From Daedaleopsis sinensis (Eukaryota > Basidiomycota > Agaricomycetes > Polyporales > Polyporaceae): a DNA stretch of 64,000 nucleotides. Positions 1-11,514 of this stretch are shown piece by piece (within the stretch, counting starts at the first letter, position 1; each line of letters begins with the position of its first letter). Below the pieces are notes generated by a model, which ran no database searches, was not told where the DNA came from, and was given only the letters and a program-made list of their open reading frames with translations. Made by a program: the position numbers and the translations under genes. The DNA lies in assembly GCA_033807695.1 (NCBI GenBank), contig CM066310.1:1736001-1800000 (forward strand), written 5' to 3'.

Positions 1-317
1 TTGATTCGTTCACTGCTCGTACTGGTACGAGCTTGTATAGATTACATATGGCTGTGCACATACTGTATTGCTAGACGATAATGCGACCTGGAGTCGATGC
101 TTTCACGACTGGATGTATTTCCCCTGACGGCGACCGCTCTCACGGTTACATAGCCTATGGTTCCTCAATCAACCCCTCAACTTCCGACTTCCGACTCGCA
201 AGCGCATCTCAACAATCAACGTTCAACCACCACCACATCCTTCTCGCGAAACCCCTTCAGGTGCCTGGTATACGTATGCTAATCAGTCCACACTGCGTTC
301 GAGTCTGAATCGTGCAC

Positions 318-590
318 TCACTTGGCTCGCATGTGGTACACGATGTCGTCCGCGCTCTTCGTCAAGAGCGGCTCGGGCAACGCCTTCCGATGCCCCTTCG
401 CAGCATCACAGATCCTACAGATAAGAACCGCCTTCTCAGAAGCCCCCGCTAAGTGTGCATTGACTCGGGCGCGGGTGTATGGGTCGGCCTTGACGCGATG
501 ATCGTCGATCGGAGGGCTGGGAGTGCTCTGAGTGGAGGGTCTAAACAGAGCACCCAATTCGGTGCGGGGGTGGTATGGCCGGATGCACAT
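318..590 (-). CDS. partial F-box-like/hypothetical exon with Cys-pair motif
   Basis: An open exon on the minus strand carries a CRICDAAKGHR segment followed by a His near YHMRAK. This resembles the C-terminal Cys/His patch (CTLCSAS...H) of the F-box gene just to the right. It ends at a good donor (GTGAGT, about 320), so the real stop probably lies in a short further exon near 270. No F-box is visible before it, because the inverted-repeat element and non-coding DNA follow. It may be the tail of a decayed or partial paralogue. Function unknown. Confidence 0.35.
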   Translation of the reverse strand: MCIRPYHPRTELGALFRPSTQSTPSPPIDDHRVKADPYTRARVNAHLAGASEKAVLICRICDAAKGHRKALPEPLLTKSADDIVYHMRAK

Positions 591-693
591 GGAGAGGTCA
601 GCATGATCGTCGTTTAGTATATCTTCGGAGGTGATAGACTGTCTGGCCCTTTTGCGTATATGGCCGTCATGAACGTGAGGGAAACTGAGTGAC

Positions 694-875
694 TGTCGGA
701 AAACTCCGGTGACACTTGTTAGGAAACAAGAAACATTATGGCCCTTCTAAGACCCTTATAAGACCCTTATAAGGGCTTGTAGGGCATTCTTGTGACCTAC
801 AAGAATTTCTATAAGGGCCTTAAAAGGGCTATAATGTTTCTTCTATCTCATAGGGTTCACCGGGGTTTTCCGACA
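694..875. repeat. 182-bp terminal-inverted-repeat element (MITE-like)
   Basis: The left end TGTCGGAAAACTCCGGTG pairs with the right end CACCGGGGTTTTCCGACA with one mismatch. Further in, GAAACATTATGGCCCTT pairs with AAGGGCTATAATGTTTC, so the arms extend to about 55 bases with small gaps. The centre is rich in CCCTTATAAG-type short palindromes. No coding capacity. Size and symmetry fit a miniature inverted-repeat transposable element. No clear target-site duplication was found. Confidence 0.7.
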
Positions 876-1003
876 TGGACGTAGAGCGAGGGTGCGGACT
901 CACTTTCCGGAAAGCCAAAGTCGAGCCCATTCTACATGTTCATGAATGTGCTGCACCTGTGGAGCCCTAACAATGTCAGAGCAGTAAGACTCATAGGTTG
1001 TGA

Positions 1004-3287
1004 TTAGCTCACGAATTGTGCCCAATTCAATTCCTGCGGCCTCGGCAGCGATGGGTCGCCGCACATGCAAGCCACCTTCCCATCACGCAGAAGCAAATCA
1101 CGCACAAACAGGTCCAACGGCTCAGGGAGGTGCGATGATTGCACGATCCGCGAGATGAGTGGTGCGCCGCCCTCCCACAGCTCTAACCACGCCGGAACGT
1201 AGATATCTGTGTTGCCCTCTACTGTGATCGGGCGGAAAAAGTCCGACACTTCGTCCCCATGTGCACTGCGCCAATGAGCATGCGCTTTATGGTAAGCATA
1301 CAGCTGCGTAGATGCGGAGCAGAGTGTGCAGACGAAGAGCGCATTTGGACGTCCGACCACCGTTTCCACTTCTTCTTCAATCGCGCATACGTCAAGGATC
1401 TTCTTTAGGATCTTCTTTACACGGCGGAATCGCACAATGTGAGAGAATATTCTAGCATGCGGTTCATCACTCACTGGTTCTGAGAGAGCAGGCGGATGTC
1501 TGGCGCCGAGTATGAGCGCCGCGAAGCCCTGTATGATAGCGTGCGCGTAGTACTTGAGGTCGTCGAACATGACGCGGAAGGCGGCTTTGTAGTCGTCCCA
1601 TTCATGCTGAGGCATGCGGCCGCGTGCGAAGTCGCTTGCGGCGTACGTCTTGAGGTAGTATGCCCCCAGGCGATTGTGAGGGAGGAGGTATAGCCGGGGG
1701 TCATTCTTGCGGAAGAATCCGCTGACGAAACGATCGTAGTACTCGCGCAGTTGTAACAAACGAGCATTGTATCTGCGCTCGGTTACTGTGGCTTGACGGG
1801 CGAGTTGAACTTCCATCTCCATATTCACCCGGGCAAGCGACTTGAGACGGAGGTCGTGCTCAGATATGGCTGAGCACGTGGACCGGTGAGGGATTGGGAA
1901 ACTTGTAGAAAGTCGAGCGCGGCGCACCTTTGGAAATCAGTTCATGTTGTTCATGGTGTTGTTCAAGCCAGTGTTGTTCGTACTCGATGCGATAGTGGTC
2001 CGCAAGCGCGGATTCTTGTATAAGCGAGACCATATAGCTTTGTGCGTTCACGCATGTAAGTAAGTGTGCTTCTGTATAGTATGATGGGTTCCCTGCGAAC
2101 ACACCTATCGAATTTGAGTATCATGTCAACCATCTGTTCGTCACGCCGAGAGGTGATCTGTTGCCAACCATGCATTTTCATAGCAGCCTGCGTCATGACA
2201 GTGCGGAGTGGGTCACAATTTTGCATACGAGGAACAACTGTAACAGTAGGATATCTACTCACTATCTGCCTCTGCACGATGTACTGTACATGATCTTCTA
2301 TTGTTGATTTGAGCCGCTCCCAATCGGAAGGAGGGGAAGACAGCTTAAACAGCATGCTCTCCAGATCGGTTTTGAGGTAGAAATCTTCCAGGGTGTGGGA
2401 CAAGGGATTTGTCAGTTCTATCGCGGCATCCTTGTACGAATCGGACGATTCGAATGTTCCTTAGAAGCGATCGTGATCAGAAACCGTGGAGCTCAACAGA
2501 ATGCCATATCACGTACTGTGCCTTGCCTCGGCAGGAGTGAGTATCATCACCACTTCTCTCAAAGACGATGGAACGTCTCCCAGCACTTGGGATCCCTCAA
2601 CAACACTGCGGATGTTTGTTATTTGAGCTCCTTCACGCTATAGCAAAACAAACTACATACTTCTCTTCAAAACACTCCTCGCAGAACCTCACTCTTAGCG
2701 CATAGTCGACTGCGTATGCATCCGTCACTCCGCACGCCTTTGTTAAGAGATTTATCAGATACGAAGAGGAGAGACCCAAGTTCGAAGCACCCAGTATACT
2801 CACGAAACAGTGGTTATCGAACACCAACGCGGTGTATGTCGGCTCGTTGAGACCCTCCGGAAGAGGCGGCATGGACGTACGTATCACCTTTCCCATTGCC
2901 GATTTCCACAACTTGAGGCTTCGTTTAGACATCAGAGTTGCCCGGAGCCACGCCGATGTGCGGGATAAGTGCAGGAGGTCGATGGGTTCCAAGTCACCGG
3001 CAGCCTATCCCACGGGAGAGATCATGGAGGTCATGAGAGACGAAATATCGGACAGTCGCCTAATCGGGACAGGATGAATCAATTTGACATACCTGCTCGA
3101 AAAGCTCCAACGGCAGGCTGCCCAAGCCGTAACCACCGAGAGGAAAGAAGGCACGTTGGACTGTGCTATCCGAGTCCTTCAAGTTGTTCTTGGCAGATAT
3201 ACTGTGGGTGACTGGTGTGCAAGACCGGTCATATATCCGAGATCTTGGGCTTATAGCGTATGAGAAGGAATGCGACGCAAAAGACAA
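1004..3287 (-). CDS. F-box domain protein
   Basis: Expected to act as a substrate adaptor of an SCF ubiquitin ligase. The F-box is split by an intron: LPLELFEQ ends at 3093 (donor GTATGT), and the next exon (from 3004) continues as LEPIDLLHLSRTSAWLRATL and SKRSLKLWKSAMGKV, the usual basidiomycete pattern. A Cys/His segment follows (DNHCF joined to ACGV, then FCEECFEEK, donor at 2660). Later exons cover about 2608-2515, 2459-2105 and 2040-1004. The C-terminal exon (1927-1004) has another CTLCS...H..H patch and ends FVS-stop at 1004. At least six exons. The true start is uncertain: the frame opens at 3287 but an upstream exon is likely. The substrate cannot be told from sequence. Confidence 0.75.
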
Positions 3288-4347
3288 GACGGCATCTGGT
3301 TTGAGCTCGTCGCTCTGCCCACACCCAGCGAAGACCTCGTCTTTGAACCTGAGGAGGAATGGTTACTATGTAGGGGAGGTCAAGGTAACGGAGAAACGTA
3401 CCGATCCAGGACCTCATCAAGTCTATCGGAGAACGCTGGCAGATCCCACCGAAGCCGGCGACTACTACCCATACCGGGCATGGGACTCAAAAGGGACTAT
3501 GATACGCTGTGGCGATCAGTGTGGCGGCGTCAACAACCACCTGAAGTATATTTCTACCTGTGCTGTGACGATTTGATACAGCTCTTGGTCTAGTAGTTCT
3601 CCTAAAATCTGAGCAGCTACCGTGGTCAGAGCAAGGATAAGGAGGAGGAAATGATGGATGATGAGTGAGCGGGTTGCAAACGATGAAGCGCTCACGCATG
3701 GATGCTTTTGTTCTGTGCGTCTAGAATAGTAGATCTAAGGCTTGACCTACACTAGCTTGTTGTAGTAGGCGATGTTCAAAGCTTATAGGCTCATTGCGCA
3801 CCTGGTCCTATTTCTGTGCAAATAAGTTAGCCATGCAAACAAACATACAATGCCATAGTACATGATAGGGCAAGCCAATCATCCGGGTAGTGAGTGAGGT
3901 ATAGAGTGCTACATATGTATACCGGTGACGACTCAGTCTACCAGTGCTCAAAGTTTTATCAAACGTTTGTAGCTAGTTTCGCATCGAGACGTGACATCTC
4001 AGCACTTAACGACTTGATTCAGATACTGGAATGCTTCACGCTTCTTGTCTTGTACCCATCTGTCTTGGGTACGAAACAATCATGCTTCCAGCTCCTCGTC
4101 GAGTTTCTATAGCGGATGAGCGCGAGATGAGACTCAGAGCGGCAAGCACAGTACTTTGCAAGCCAGCACTTCAGGGCAGGCATTAACGCGGACACGAATT
4201 CGAATGTGACTGGCGCCCTGGGAACTAGAAGCTGCAGGTACATGCCAGGCCCGGGTATGCAAAGCAGCATCCCTGGGGAGAATCAACGAGTCATAAGAGT
4301 CGGTACATAAACGTGACGAGCCCCGGACAGGAGCTGTTTCGGAACTC
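3288..4347. other. intergenic, no gene supported; holds left copy of a diverged repeat
   Basis: No reading frame here looks like protein. About 4020-4240 resembles 5525-5765 on the other side of the kinase-like gene, with blocks such as GAGATGAGACTCAGAG in both. Confidence 0.5.
4020..4240 (+). repeat. diverged direct repeat, left copy
   Basis: Shares ordered blocks with 5525-5765: ACTGGAATGCT, GAGATGAGACTCAGAG, CTTCAGGGCA, GTGAC followed by GGC, and AGAAGC/GGAAGC GCAGG. Several indels separate the blocks. Confidence 0.5.
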
Positions 4348-5362
4348 CTATGCAGTATATTCAGTGCCGTGTGCTTGCAATGGGGCGGCGATCGGAGGCA
4401 AGAAAATGAAAAGAAGAGAGAGTAAGGAGATCTGCTCACCGATGTTGTTGGTGTTGAACGGAACCATCGCGCAGGACGCGGTCATTAATGCCTTAGTATC
4501 GTCTACACACGGTGGATACTGCAGCAAGGCGGAGAGCTCTGGTGAGAAAGCCCCGTGCCACAGCGCCATGGCGAAGAAGGAGGGCGACAAGAAGGAGTAC
4601 CCGCCGAAATCCACGGCCACGATCCTATTCCTATCATCCTTGGCCTTCATGAAGTTGACGACCTTCAAATCAGATACGCAAAGGCGCAGGCCATATTTGG
4701 CGACCTCGTCACAGAGGCGGCGAACACGCTCCCTTCGTTCAGTGAAGCGAAGAATCTGTATCGAGAGTTATCACCGGGTTAACTAGCGATCGAGGGGCGA
4801 GAGGGACGAGGAGAGGCGAAAGAAGAGAGAAGACTTGCCCCGTTCACATGAGCCTCTAGCTCCTCGACGGACTCGTATTCAATGTCGGAATTCCGGTCCA
4901 CGAAGAACGGGTGCTCGATCAGGCCTCTCCGACGCGCCCTGGCTTCAAGCTGGGGCTCGGAATGGCGATGAGGGCATGCACAGCGGCGGCGATGAGGGTA
5001 GCATCGGATCTGTCGCACATCTTCCCGTCGATGAACTCGCTGACGATGAAAACGTAGGCGCCCCACGTGAATGCGAGGTAAACGGCAGGGGCACGCACGG
5101 CAGGGTCTTTGTCTGCCTGAAGGTGCTCTGCTACATAACGCTGCGTCATGGCCTCGCCCATGGTCACGCAGCGCCCGAACTTGACTTAGATGTCGCTGAC
5201 TTCGCGATCAGACGACTTGTCGAGGGTGATGTGCACACCGCTGACGTTGGTAGCGGTAGCCTGTCGTGGACGCAGGTCGAAAGACTGCCTGACGATGGTC
5301 TCGTAGTCCGGAATGTTCGTTGGCTTGCTTTCGTCATCGATGAAGACTTCGAAGGAGGACAT
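4348..5362 (-). pseudogene. fungal kinase-like (aminoglycoside phosphotransferase-like fold) gene with one frameshift
   Basis: This belongs to the protein-kinase-like phosphotransferase families expanded in basidiomycetes. Exon 1 (5362-5239) starts MSSFEVFIDDESK. A 54-bp intron (5238-5185) removes an apparent in-frame stop. The next exon holds VKFGRCVTMGEA and FIVSEFIDGKM (hinge region), then a one-base deletion near 4924-4929 breaks the frame just before GLIEHPFF. A GC-AG intron (4838-4756) follows. The last large exon has SDLKVVNF (catalytic-loop equivalent) and VDFGGYSF (DFG). A final GT-AG intron leads to the stop at 4348. Everything except the single shift is in register, so this is either a very young pseudogene or a sequencing error. 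Substrate unknown. Confidence 0.72.
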
Positions 5363-5524
5363 GGTAGCAGCTACTGACGAGTTAGAGGGTCGTGTCAATC
5401 ACCGTCACGAAGGGGAGAGAGCATGCACGGCGAAGAGAGTTAAGGACTGGGAGCAGAGAGTTGCAAGAGAAGACTCGGAAAGACAAGGGCCGCAGCGGAA
5501 CTTGGGGAAAATGGATTGATTAAG

Positions 5525-5765
5525 TAGAGTACTGGAATGCTCACACTTCAAACTAGCTTCAAAGCTTCAAGCCAGCGGTCGACTTTCTGCAAACCGCAGG
5601 CCTCGGTAGCGCATGAGATGAGACTCAGAGGGATAAGCGCATTCAACATTGGCGAGATAACGCGCTGCTTCAGGGCAAGCGTTTACGCGTTACATGACCG
5701 GCGCTCAAGCTTCAATGCGGCTGGAGCAGGATCATGGTGACCAGTGGACTGGAAGCAGCGGCAGG
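5525..5765 (+). repeat. diverged direct repeat, right copy
   Basis: Counterpart of 4020-4240. The two copies bracket the kinase-like gene, as if a tandem neighbour sharing the same 3' flank had been lost. No coding potential of its own. Confidence 0.5.
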
Positions 5766-5924
5766 ATATTCTGCTCCTCTCAACCACAGACACCCCGCTC
5801 AACCAGGCCTCTGTGTCTCGACTAATCTCAGTTCAGAAAATGCATAATATACACATTACACCGTTACACAACACGGCAGTACCGAACAGCAGCAGACAAC
5901 CCAGAACCCGCCCAGCACTGCCCG

Positions 5925-8919
5925 TCATTTCGAAACTGAAGAAGGGAGCTGCGTATCGCGTTCAGGAGGTACAGGGAGCCCGATGGGGGGAACCCATGGT
6001 TTCGGAGGGTCTACGCCGGCTTGGACACAGTAGCCGACCAGCTGATATCGCAAACGCTGCCACGTCTCCCGTTGGTCTAGTAGGAGCAGTTTGAGTTACA
6101 GCCCGTATTCAGCGACCGCGCCGTGCAGACGAGAACACGACACTCACCTTTGCACGGCCAGAGTCGCATGAGGTACTCGGTGGGCACCGCGAGCGTCTTC
6201 ACGGCATCCAGCGCGACCACCAGGGTCGAGTCGAACTCGTAACATCGTAAGGCTCTGTGTACATGCATGTGAGTGTGCTGCCGAGCGAATAAGTGGGGGA
6301 ACCGAGACACCGTACCTGATGATGTTCCCCAGAAGCAGGGATATGATGATCGGTCTTCGCGCGTCGTCGTCGGTCTGCAGTCGCTCCCACGTCACGCTCC
6401 CTACCTTGGTCACTTCAAGCACTACGTAGCGAGGAATAAGTCTAAACTCGAATGGGCGGATATGTGGACATGCGACGACTCACACCATGCCAATATCTTC
6501 TGCCGATAAAAATCCGGAGAGCCGCTGTGGACGGTTAGCGTCCCGCACGCACTGTCTGGAAGGAAAGAGACCTACGTGCTAACGTTCGGCGCGTATTTCT
6601 TTATCTCAAACGACACGTTCATCTTCGTCCTGCATGGAAAGCACGAGCAGCATCCGTCAACTGTCTGCGCAACCGCCATCGAATCGCTCCCAGCCCCCGG
6701 CGGGATCTACAGGATATGAGCACTCACGTCGCCAATGCGTCGCGCGCCTGCCACACGATGTGCTTGTCCACGTCGCAGGTGTGCCGGGCGAGCGCCACAG
6801 CGATCGCGTCCGCCTCGAGCCACGCGTGCGTCGCGAACCGCGCGCGCTCCTCAGACCCGAGCGTCGCGTCGCTCTGGTAGCGCGTGCCCGTCTGGCAGAG
6901 CACCCGCGCGCGGATGTACAGGCTCCACACGTTGTCCTGCCGGATCGGCGCGACCCCCGTGCGCGAGAGCGCCTCCCCCGGGAGCAGCAGTGCGTACTGC
7001 GAAACGGAAAACGGATCCGAGTCAGCATCGACCGTGCACTGAAATGACATGACATGGAGTGAACCACCGTCCACGAACCCCGCGGTAGTCGGAGATGAAG
7101 AGGTCGACGGGCTCGCCCGCGTGCCCGCCCGTGACGCAGTAGTGCGCTGCGCTCAGGATGACGCTCGACCACACCGTGCGCCGGCACTCCTCTTTGAGGA
7201 TCTCCCCTTCGCTCAGCGCGGCCGGCCACATGGAGACCACCCCACACAGAGGGATGTCGTTCGAGACCGCGGTCCACTGCCGCTGGTCCACATAGCGATT
7301 GCACTCGCAACCGCGCCCCGCGTGCGCTGCAGCACTAGGGGTGTCGCTGGGGCTGTCGGGGGAGCCCCCTGCCCTGCGCGCGGGAGCGGATCCGAGCCGC
7401 GTGGAGTACGTTTGCGCGTACGTGTGGAAGAGGACGTATTTCGCGTGCGGCAGGTTGGCATCGAGGGAGGTGAGGGACATGAGGCGGATCATCGAGTCCA
7501 GGAGTACCATCGCCGAGCGGCGGCGCGCCCACGACTGCTCCGGATGCCCTTGGAACTCGAAGCACGCCATGAACTGCGCGGCGGGCTCCCATGTCAGCCA
7601 CAGGCACGTCTCAGCAATCAGGGAAGAGGCAGGGGCGTACGTACCCACGCGGCCTGCACAAGCCCGACGTCGATCCAGTTGGAGCTCAAGCTCGCTTGGA
7701 GCGCGGAGTGCGCGTCCTCGATGAGCTTCAGTGCTCGACGTCGACCCCGCGCCCCGTTCTTGAGCTCGGACCCGTGGACTAGTGCGCCAATCGCGAGCAT
7801 GCTGAGCAGCAGACTCGGCTGGACGAGGGCGCGCCGTGCGGGGTTGACCAGGTTCTCGAACAGGCGCCGCGGATGGACGAAGCTGCTCCAGTGCACCAAA
7901 ATGCTCATCGTTGCGTGCAAGTCCACAAAGAGATCCTTCGTCGTCGCATAGCGTAACTCTGCAGTCAGATGAGTGCCAGAGCGCAGCCTGGGGTCCGCGT
8001 CATCGCTGCAGTAAAAAGTCAGGAGGGCGTCCCACCATGTGTCCCGGGCAAACTGCGTGCTGGGCTGGGTGCCGACTGTCGCGTATACACCATCGCGGTC
8101 CTCGCGGTCCTCATCTTCACCGCGTATCGGAAGCGGCTCCCGAGGACGGGGAGAGGGTAACCGACGCAACTCCACCTTGTCCGGGTCGAAGTCAGAAGGA
8201 TCGAAAGCATGAAGGATCTCCTGGATTGTCCAGTTAGAAGATGCAGTTATAATCGCAACCGAGGCCTGCAGTACCGACCTCGAAAGTCACCGGCGCGAGG
8301 CTTGTAGATTCGTCGTCCTCCTGGGCGGATCCATCTCCACCGGACATAGAACTGCCGTGGCGCAACTGGGGTTTCCTAGGTGCTCTGTGGCCGACTGCAG
8401 AGCGCATGCGCACGCCAGGAGCCCTGTCCACTCCGCGCCGCCTCGGCGCGTCGTCGTAGGTGCAACTCTCGATGCCCGGGTGGCGGCGTTTGCATCTGGA
8501 GCACGCAGGCTTTGCGCCGTCGCATCGCACCCTGCGCGAGCGACTATTTCGACGTGCAGTATGCGAGTCACAGTCAGTGTGGTTAGCAGAGCGAACAGGA
8601 GACAGCAAACGCACCATTCGTGACAGGCAACGTATACACGCTCACGGGGCGTGCCCCTAGCGGTAGGGGGCTGGTTCGGATCGAGTGCGATAGGTGGTGG
8701 CCTAGAACGACGTCTCTTCTTTGAATGATGGGCAGAGTCGTCTCCAGAATCAGAACCCTCCTCGTCGGAGCCTATCGCCGTACTAGAAGCTGATGGGTTA
8801 CGTTGTGAAGGACCTGCTGGTGAAGAAGTCGCGAAGTGTTCAATGGGTTTGGGCCGCGGAGGGATATTGATAACGGTGAATTGTATCGGTGTCGAGGCGG
8901 AATGGAAAGCCTCGGTCAT
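5925..8919 (-). CDS. Zn2Cys6 fungal transcription factor
   Basis: Nuclear DNA-binding regulator. The zinc cluster spans an intron: exon 1 (8919-8615) ends at VACHE plus TG, and exon 2 (from 8543) supplies the rest, giving C-HEC-RSRRVRCDGAKPAC and SRCKRRHPGIESC, all six cysteines of the CX2CX6CX5-12CX2CX6-8C type. Before it is an acidic/serine stretch (GSDEEGSDSGDD) and a basic KKRRRSR, a possible nuclear signal. Middle exons (8230-6750) read as the fungal-specific regulatory domain, with FDPSDFDPDKVELRRLPSP, LLSMLAIGALVHGSE, LLDSMIRLMSLTSLD and SQYALLLPGE. Near the end are WERLQTDDDARRPIII and EYLMRLWPCKG. The last exon runs to SSVSK-stop at 5925. At least eight exons. An in-frame ATG at 9084 exists, but the ATG at 8919 fits better. 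Targets unknown. Confidence 0.88.
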
Positions 8920-9517
8920 GGGTGTATGGTTTTGAGTTGCGTGCCGAGCGTGCAGATGAACTGAGGTGCTTAAGTAGCCTGTGGGATATCGGATCAGCAA
9001 CGTATGAACGTTGGCATCAGCATCCAAGGAGTCGAAATCAGGGACCCCTGACCGTGAGAACGACCGCCGCGATGCCGGCGTCAATACTTAGGAGGCAGCG
9101 ATCCTCGAGGATCGGTGGTGTACGCAAATAATGGACTCGAGACTCAAGGGAAAAAGCAGTAACGGCCAATGCAAGCTGTTGGAAAAGCTCTGTAGTCACA
9201 GCGAGGCTTTAAAAAAAGAGGAACTCTCCCTCCATGTCGATGGGATACTTACATATAAAATGTGCATGCCCACGTGTACCGGCTTATGATATGGTGATCG
9301 TCCTTCAAGCTTCGAATTCGTGGTGATCGTCGTGGTAATCGTTCACCCACTCAGTAATCTGAGGGGTCTACGACCTGATTTTCGGCACGAGATAATGCTT
9401 GAGGATATGCAGCAACGGATTCTGAGTCCGAGGAGCAAGAAACGAGCGCAGTCGCCTCCTATAGGGCTAGACCGTACCTGGAAGACTGCCGTTTCGGGGC
9501 ACCACGTACGCGACGGA
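8920..9517. other. intergenic, nothing recognised
   Basis: Promoter side of the Zn2Cys6 gene and 3' side of the next gene. No gene-like frame seen. Confidence 0.5.
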
Positions 9518-10554
9518 TCATGGCATTGAGGCAATATCGCTGAAGCGCGGTATGAGCGCATCGTGAGCCATAGTTGCAGCGTCCGTAGGCGTCCGTGCAC
9601 GAGCACTGTCACTGTCATAATCTCCATGAGTGCACGACGATACAAATGCGAACTCCCATTCAGTCTCCAAAGGCCCGCAGATGTAATCTGCCTGACATAG
9701 CATGCGTCGACGCGAGCACGTACCATAACATGACCTACGAAGTCTCTGTAGCCTTGGCTGGGACCGCAGGATGTATTGGGAGCTATACATGTGGTCAGTC
9801 TTCAACGTGACGACGCCGCGCGATGGCACACTCAGACGCATACACTCACCTCGACGACTCCGAGCTCCACATGGGGCGGCGCGCCGTCCGGGTCCTCGCC
9901 CTTGAGGCTTGTTCGACATGGCATACGGACGAGAACACTGACGCGTACCGCATCGCCTTGTCCCGGGGGCTGGGTCGATGCTCTCGACGATCCGTCTGTA
10001 CGGCGTAGCGCGATGGTTTGTGGGTGGGACCTTGATGTTGGTCGTGTGGGGTACAGTCGTGATGATACGGCATGTATCAGAGCCCCCAGGCACTGTTGTA
10101 TGCCGGGCCATGCGAGTCCTGATCTTCCTGTTTGCTCTTCCTCCGCCATGGGGATCAAGGACGGCGTATCGATAGATGCGCATGAAAGCGGCTGCGGGCA
10201 AGACAGGAAACATACAGTCGACCAGCAGACGACGTTCAACGTTCAACGGTCAACTTTCCACGTCGGCGATAGAGCACTGAAGCGACGCACCAAGAGCCCG
10301 CTCCAACGTAGCATCCTTCCCCGCTGCGCCTCCTTCCCGTCTATCCCAACATGCACCTCGTACATTACCGGCTCTTCTGGCTCCGCAGGCTCGTCTTGCC
10401 GCGCGGCAGCGTCCGGGATGAAGACCTGATACCGCCGCAGAAGAGCGCGCCAGAGGATGACTGTGGCGGTCACAGTGAGGAGCACGAGCGCAGCGATGCC
10501 GGGGATAGCCTCTTGCACCTGGTCGCTCTGTCGCTTCCGCAGAGTCGAAGGCAT
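9518..10554 (-). CDS. one-helix membrane protein, tandem paralogue A
   Basis: Start MPSTLRKRQSD at 10554, chosen by alignment with the next paralogue; an in-frame ATG at 10620 is possible. A short N-terminus precedes one membrane segment (GIAALVLLTVTATVILW), then a basic RALLRRY stop-transfer and the family motif EEPVMYEVHVG. After an intron the second conserved block reads VRVSVLVRMP...PPHVELGVVE, ending at a GTGAGT donor (about 9843). The C-terminal part in the frame running to 9518 is less certain. Likely N-out/C-in from the basic residues. No enzyme motif. Function unknown. Sister genes lie at 12656-13418 and 14191-15255. Confidence 0.6.
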
Positions 10555-11072
10555 CGCGTTCGTGTCGCGGAGCGGGAGGTGGACAGCGAGAGGGGGGTCT
10601 GCGACAGCCTGAGAGGTCAACGGTTGACGCTGGATGTTCGGCGAGCGTCGAGCGAGGCGGTCGTGGTTGGTCTAGTAGTGTGTGTCCGTCGGTCGAAGTC
10701 GACCGCTGACGGAGGATCAGGATCATATGCTTGCACAGCTTCCGCTAAGCTTCGAATCCCAGTGTTTACCTTGTGTTTACCTTCTTTGTAAAGGTCCTTC
10801 ATCGGTATGCACAAACCCCTGCTCAAGCTCTTCGGAGAGGCAACTGCCTGAGGCCTCGACCAGGAGAGTCACTCAGTCAGGACGGGTGAGGGGGTGTCGA
10901 TGGTTTGCATGCTAGCTATCCTGCAAATATGTTGCTGATTGGCACCAGTTGGTGTTTGGATCGATAGAGATGGAACAGTGGAAGCAAATTTAAGGAAAGC
11001 AAGCGGGCTCTGAAGAGGCTACGTAGCACTGGATAGTCGGACTCGGAACAGCCCGCGATCGTCACTCCGAAG

Positions 11073-11093
11073 CCTCTCCGAGAACATCGGAGT
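11073..11093. promoter_or_regulatory. 21-bp upstream element with 17-bp palindrome (copy 1)
   Basis: CCTCTCCGAGAACATCGGAGT contains CTCCGA-5nt-TCGGAG (11076-11092), i.e. CCG-N7-CGG. It lies about 520-540 bp upstream of the start of membrane-protein gene A, and the identical 21 bases lie about 530-550 bp upstream of gene B. Zn2Cys6 regulators commonly bind paired CGG triplets, so a binding site is plausible. Confidence 0.5.
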
Positions 11094-11211
11094 AAGCGAA
11101 CACAAACGGAACTGGCATGGTACTTATACAGCGAACCACAACCTAAAAGTCCTAGGTCATCTTACAGGGATCTGTAACCGTGATACTCCCGCAGAGCACG
11201 CTGTGGATATT

Positions 11212-11496
11212 CTACAACACCGGGACGAGACCGAAAGCGCTGACGAAGTCTGTTGTCAAGGATGAGGAAGATGTGGATGGCGACGAAACCTGAGACGGGG
11301 ATGGGGACGAAGACGAGGGTGAAGATGATTGCGAAGATGAAGACGGGGATGTATGCGGGGACTGACGTGGTGCTTGACGGTGTCCACGCTTATAGGGATT
11401 TTCTAGCAAGTGCTGAGTTAGATCTACTGGAGACATGAGACAATCCGGAACAGTCGTCGGTGTTTTACCTTGTTTCTTGGCTTTTTGGTACACCAC
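11212..11496 (-). CDS. possible Ser-rich hypothetical exon
   Basis: Open frame with a long serine/proline tract (SPSSSSPSPSQ) just downstream of the preceding gene. The opposite strand reads as repetitive ATGGGG/GACGAAG, so composition alone could keep the frame open. No recognised domain. Confidence 0.2.
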   Translation of the reverse strand: MVYQKAKKQGKTPTTVPDCLMSPVDLTQHLLENPYKRGHRQAPRQSPHTSPSSSSQSSSPSSSSPSPSQVSSPSTSSSSLTTDFVSAFGLVPVL

Positions 11497-11514
11497 ACGT
11501 TGTCCTTCCTGTTG

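Noticed and set aside
5186..5188. In-frame TAA in the kinase-like gene
   Set aside because: It falls inside a 54-bp intron (5238-5185, GTGTGC...TAAG) whose removal joins NVS to VKFGRC in frame.
6634..7951. Long plus-strand frames, Arg-rich
   Set aside because: Antisense shadows of GC-rich exons of the Zn2Cys6 gene; no domain, and the minus strand reads clearly as the fungal regulatory domain.
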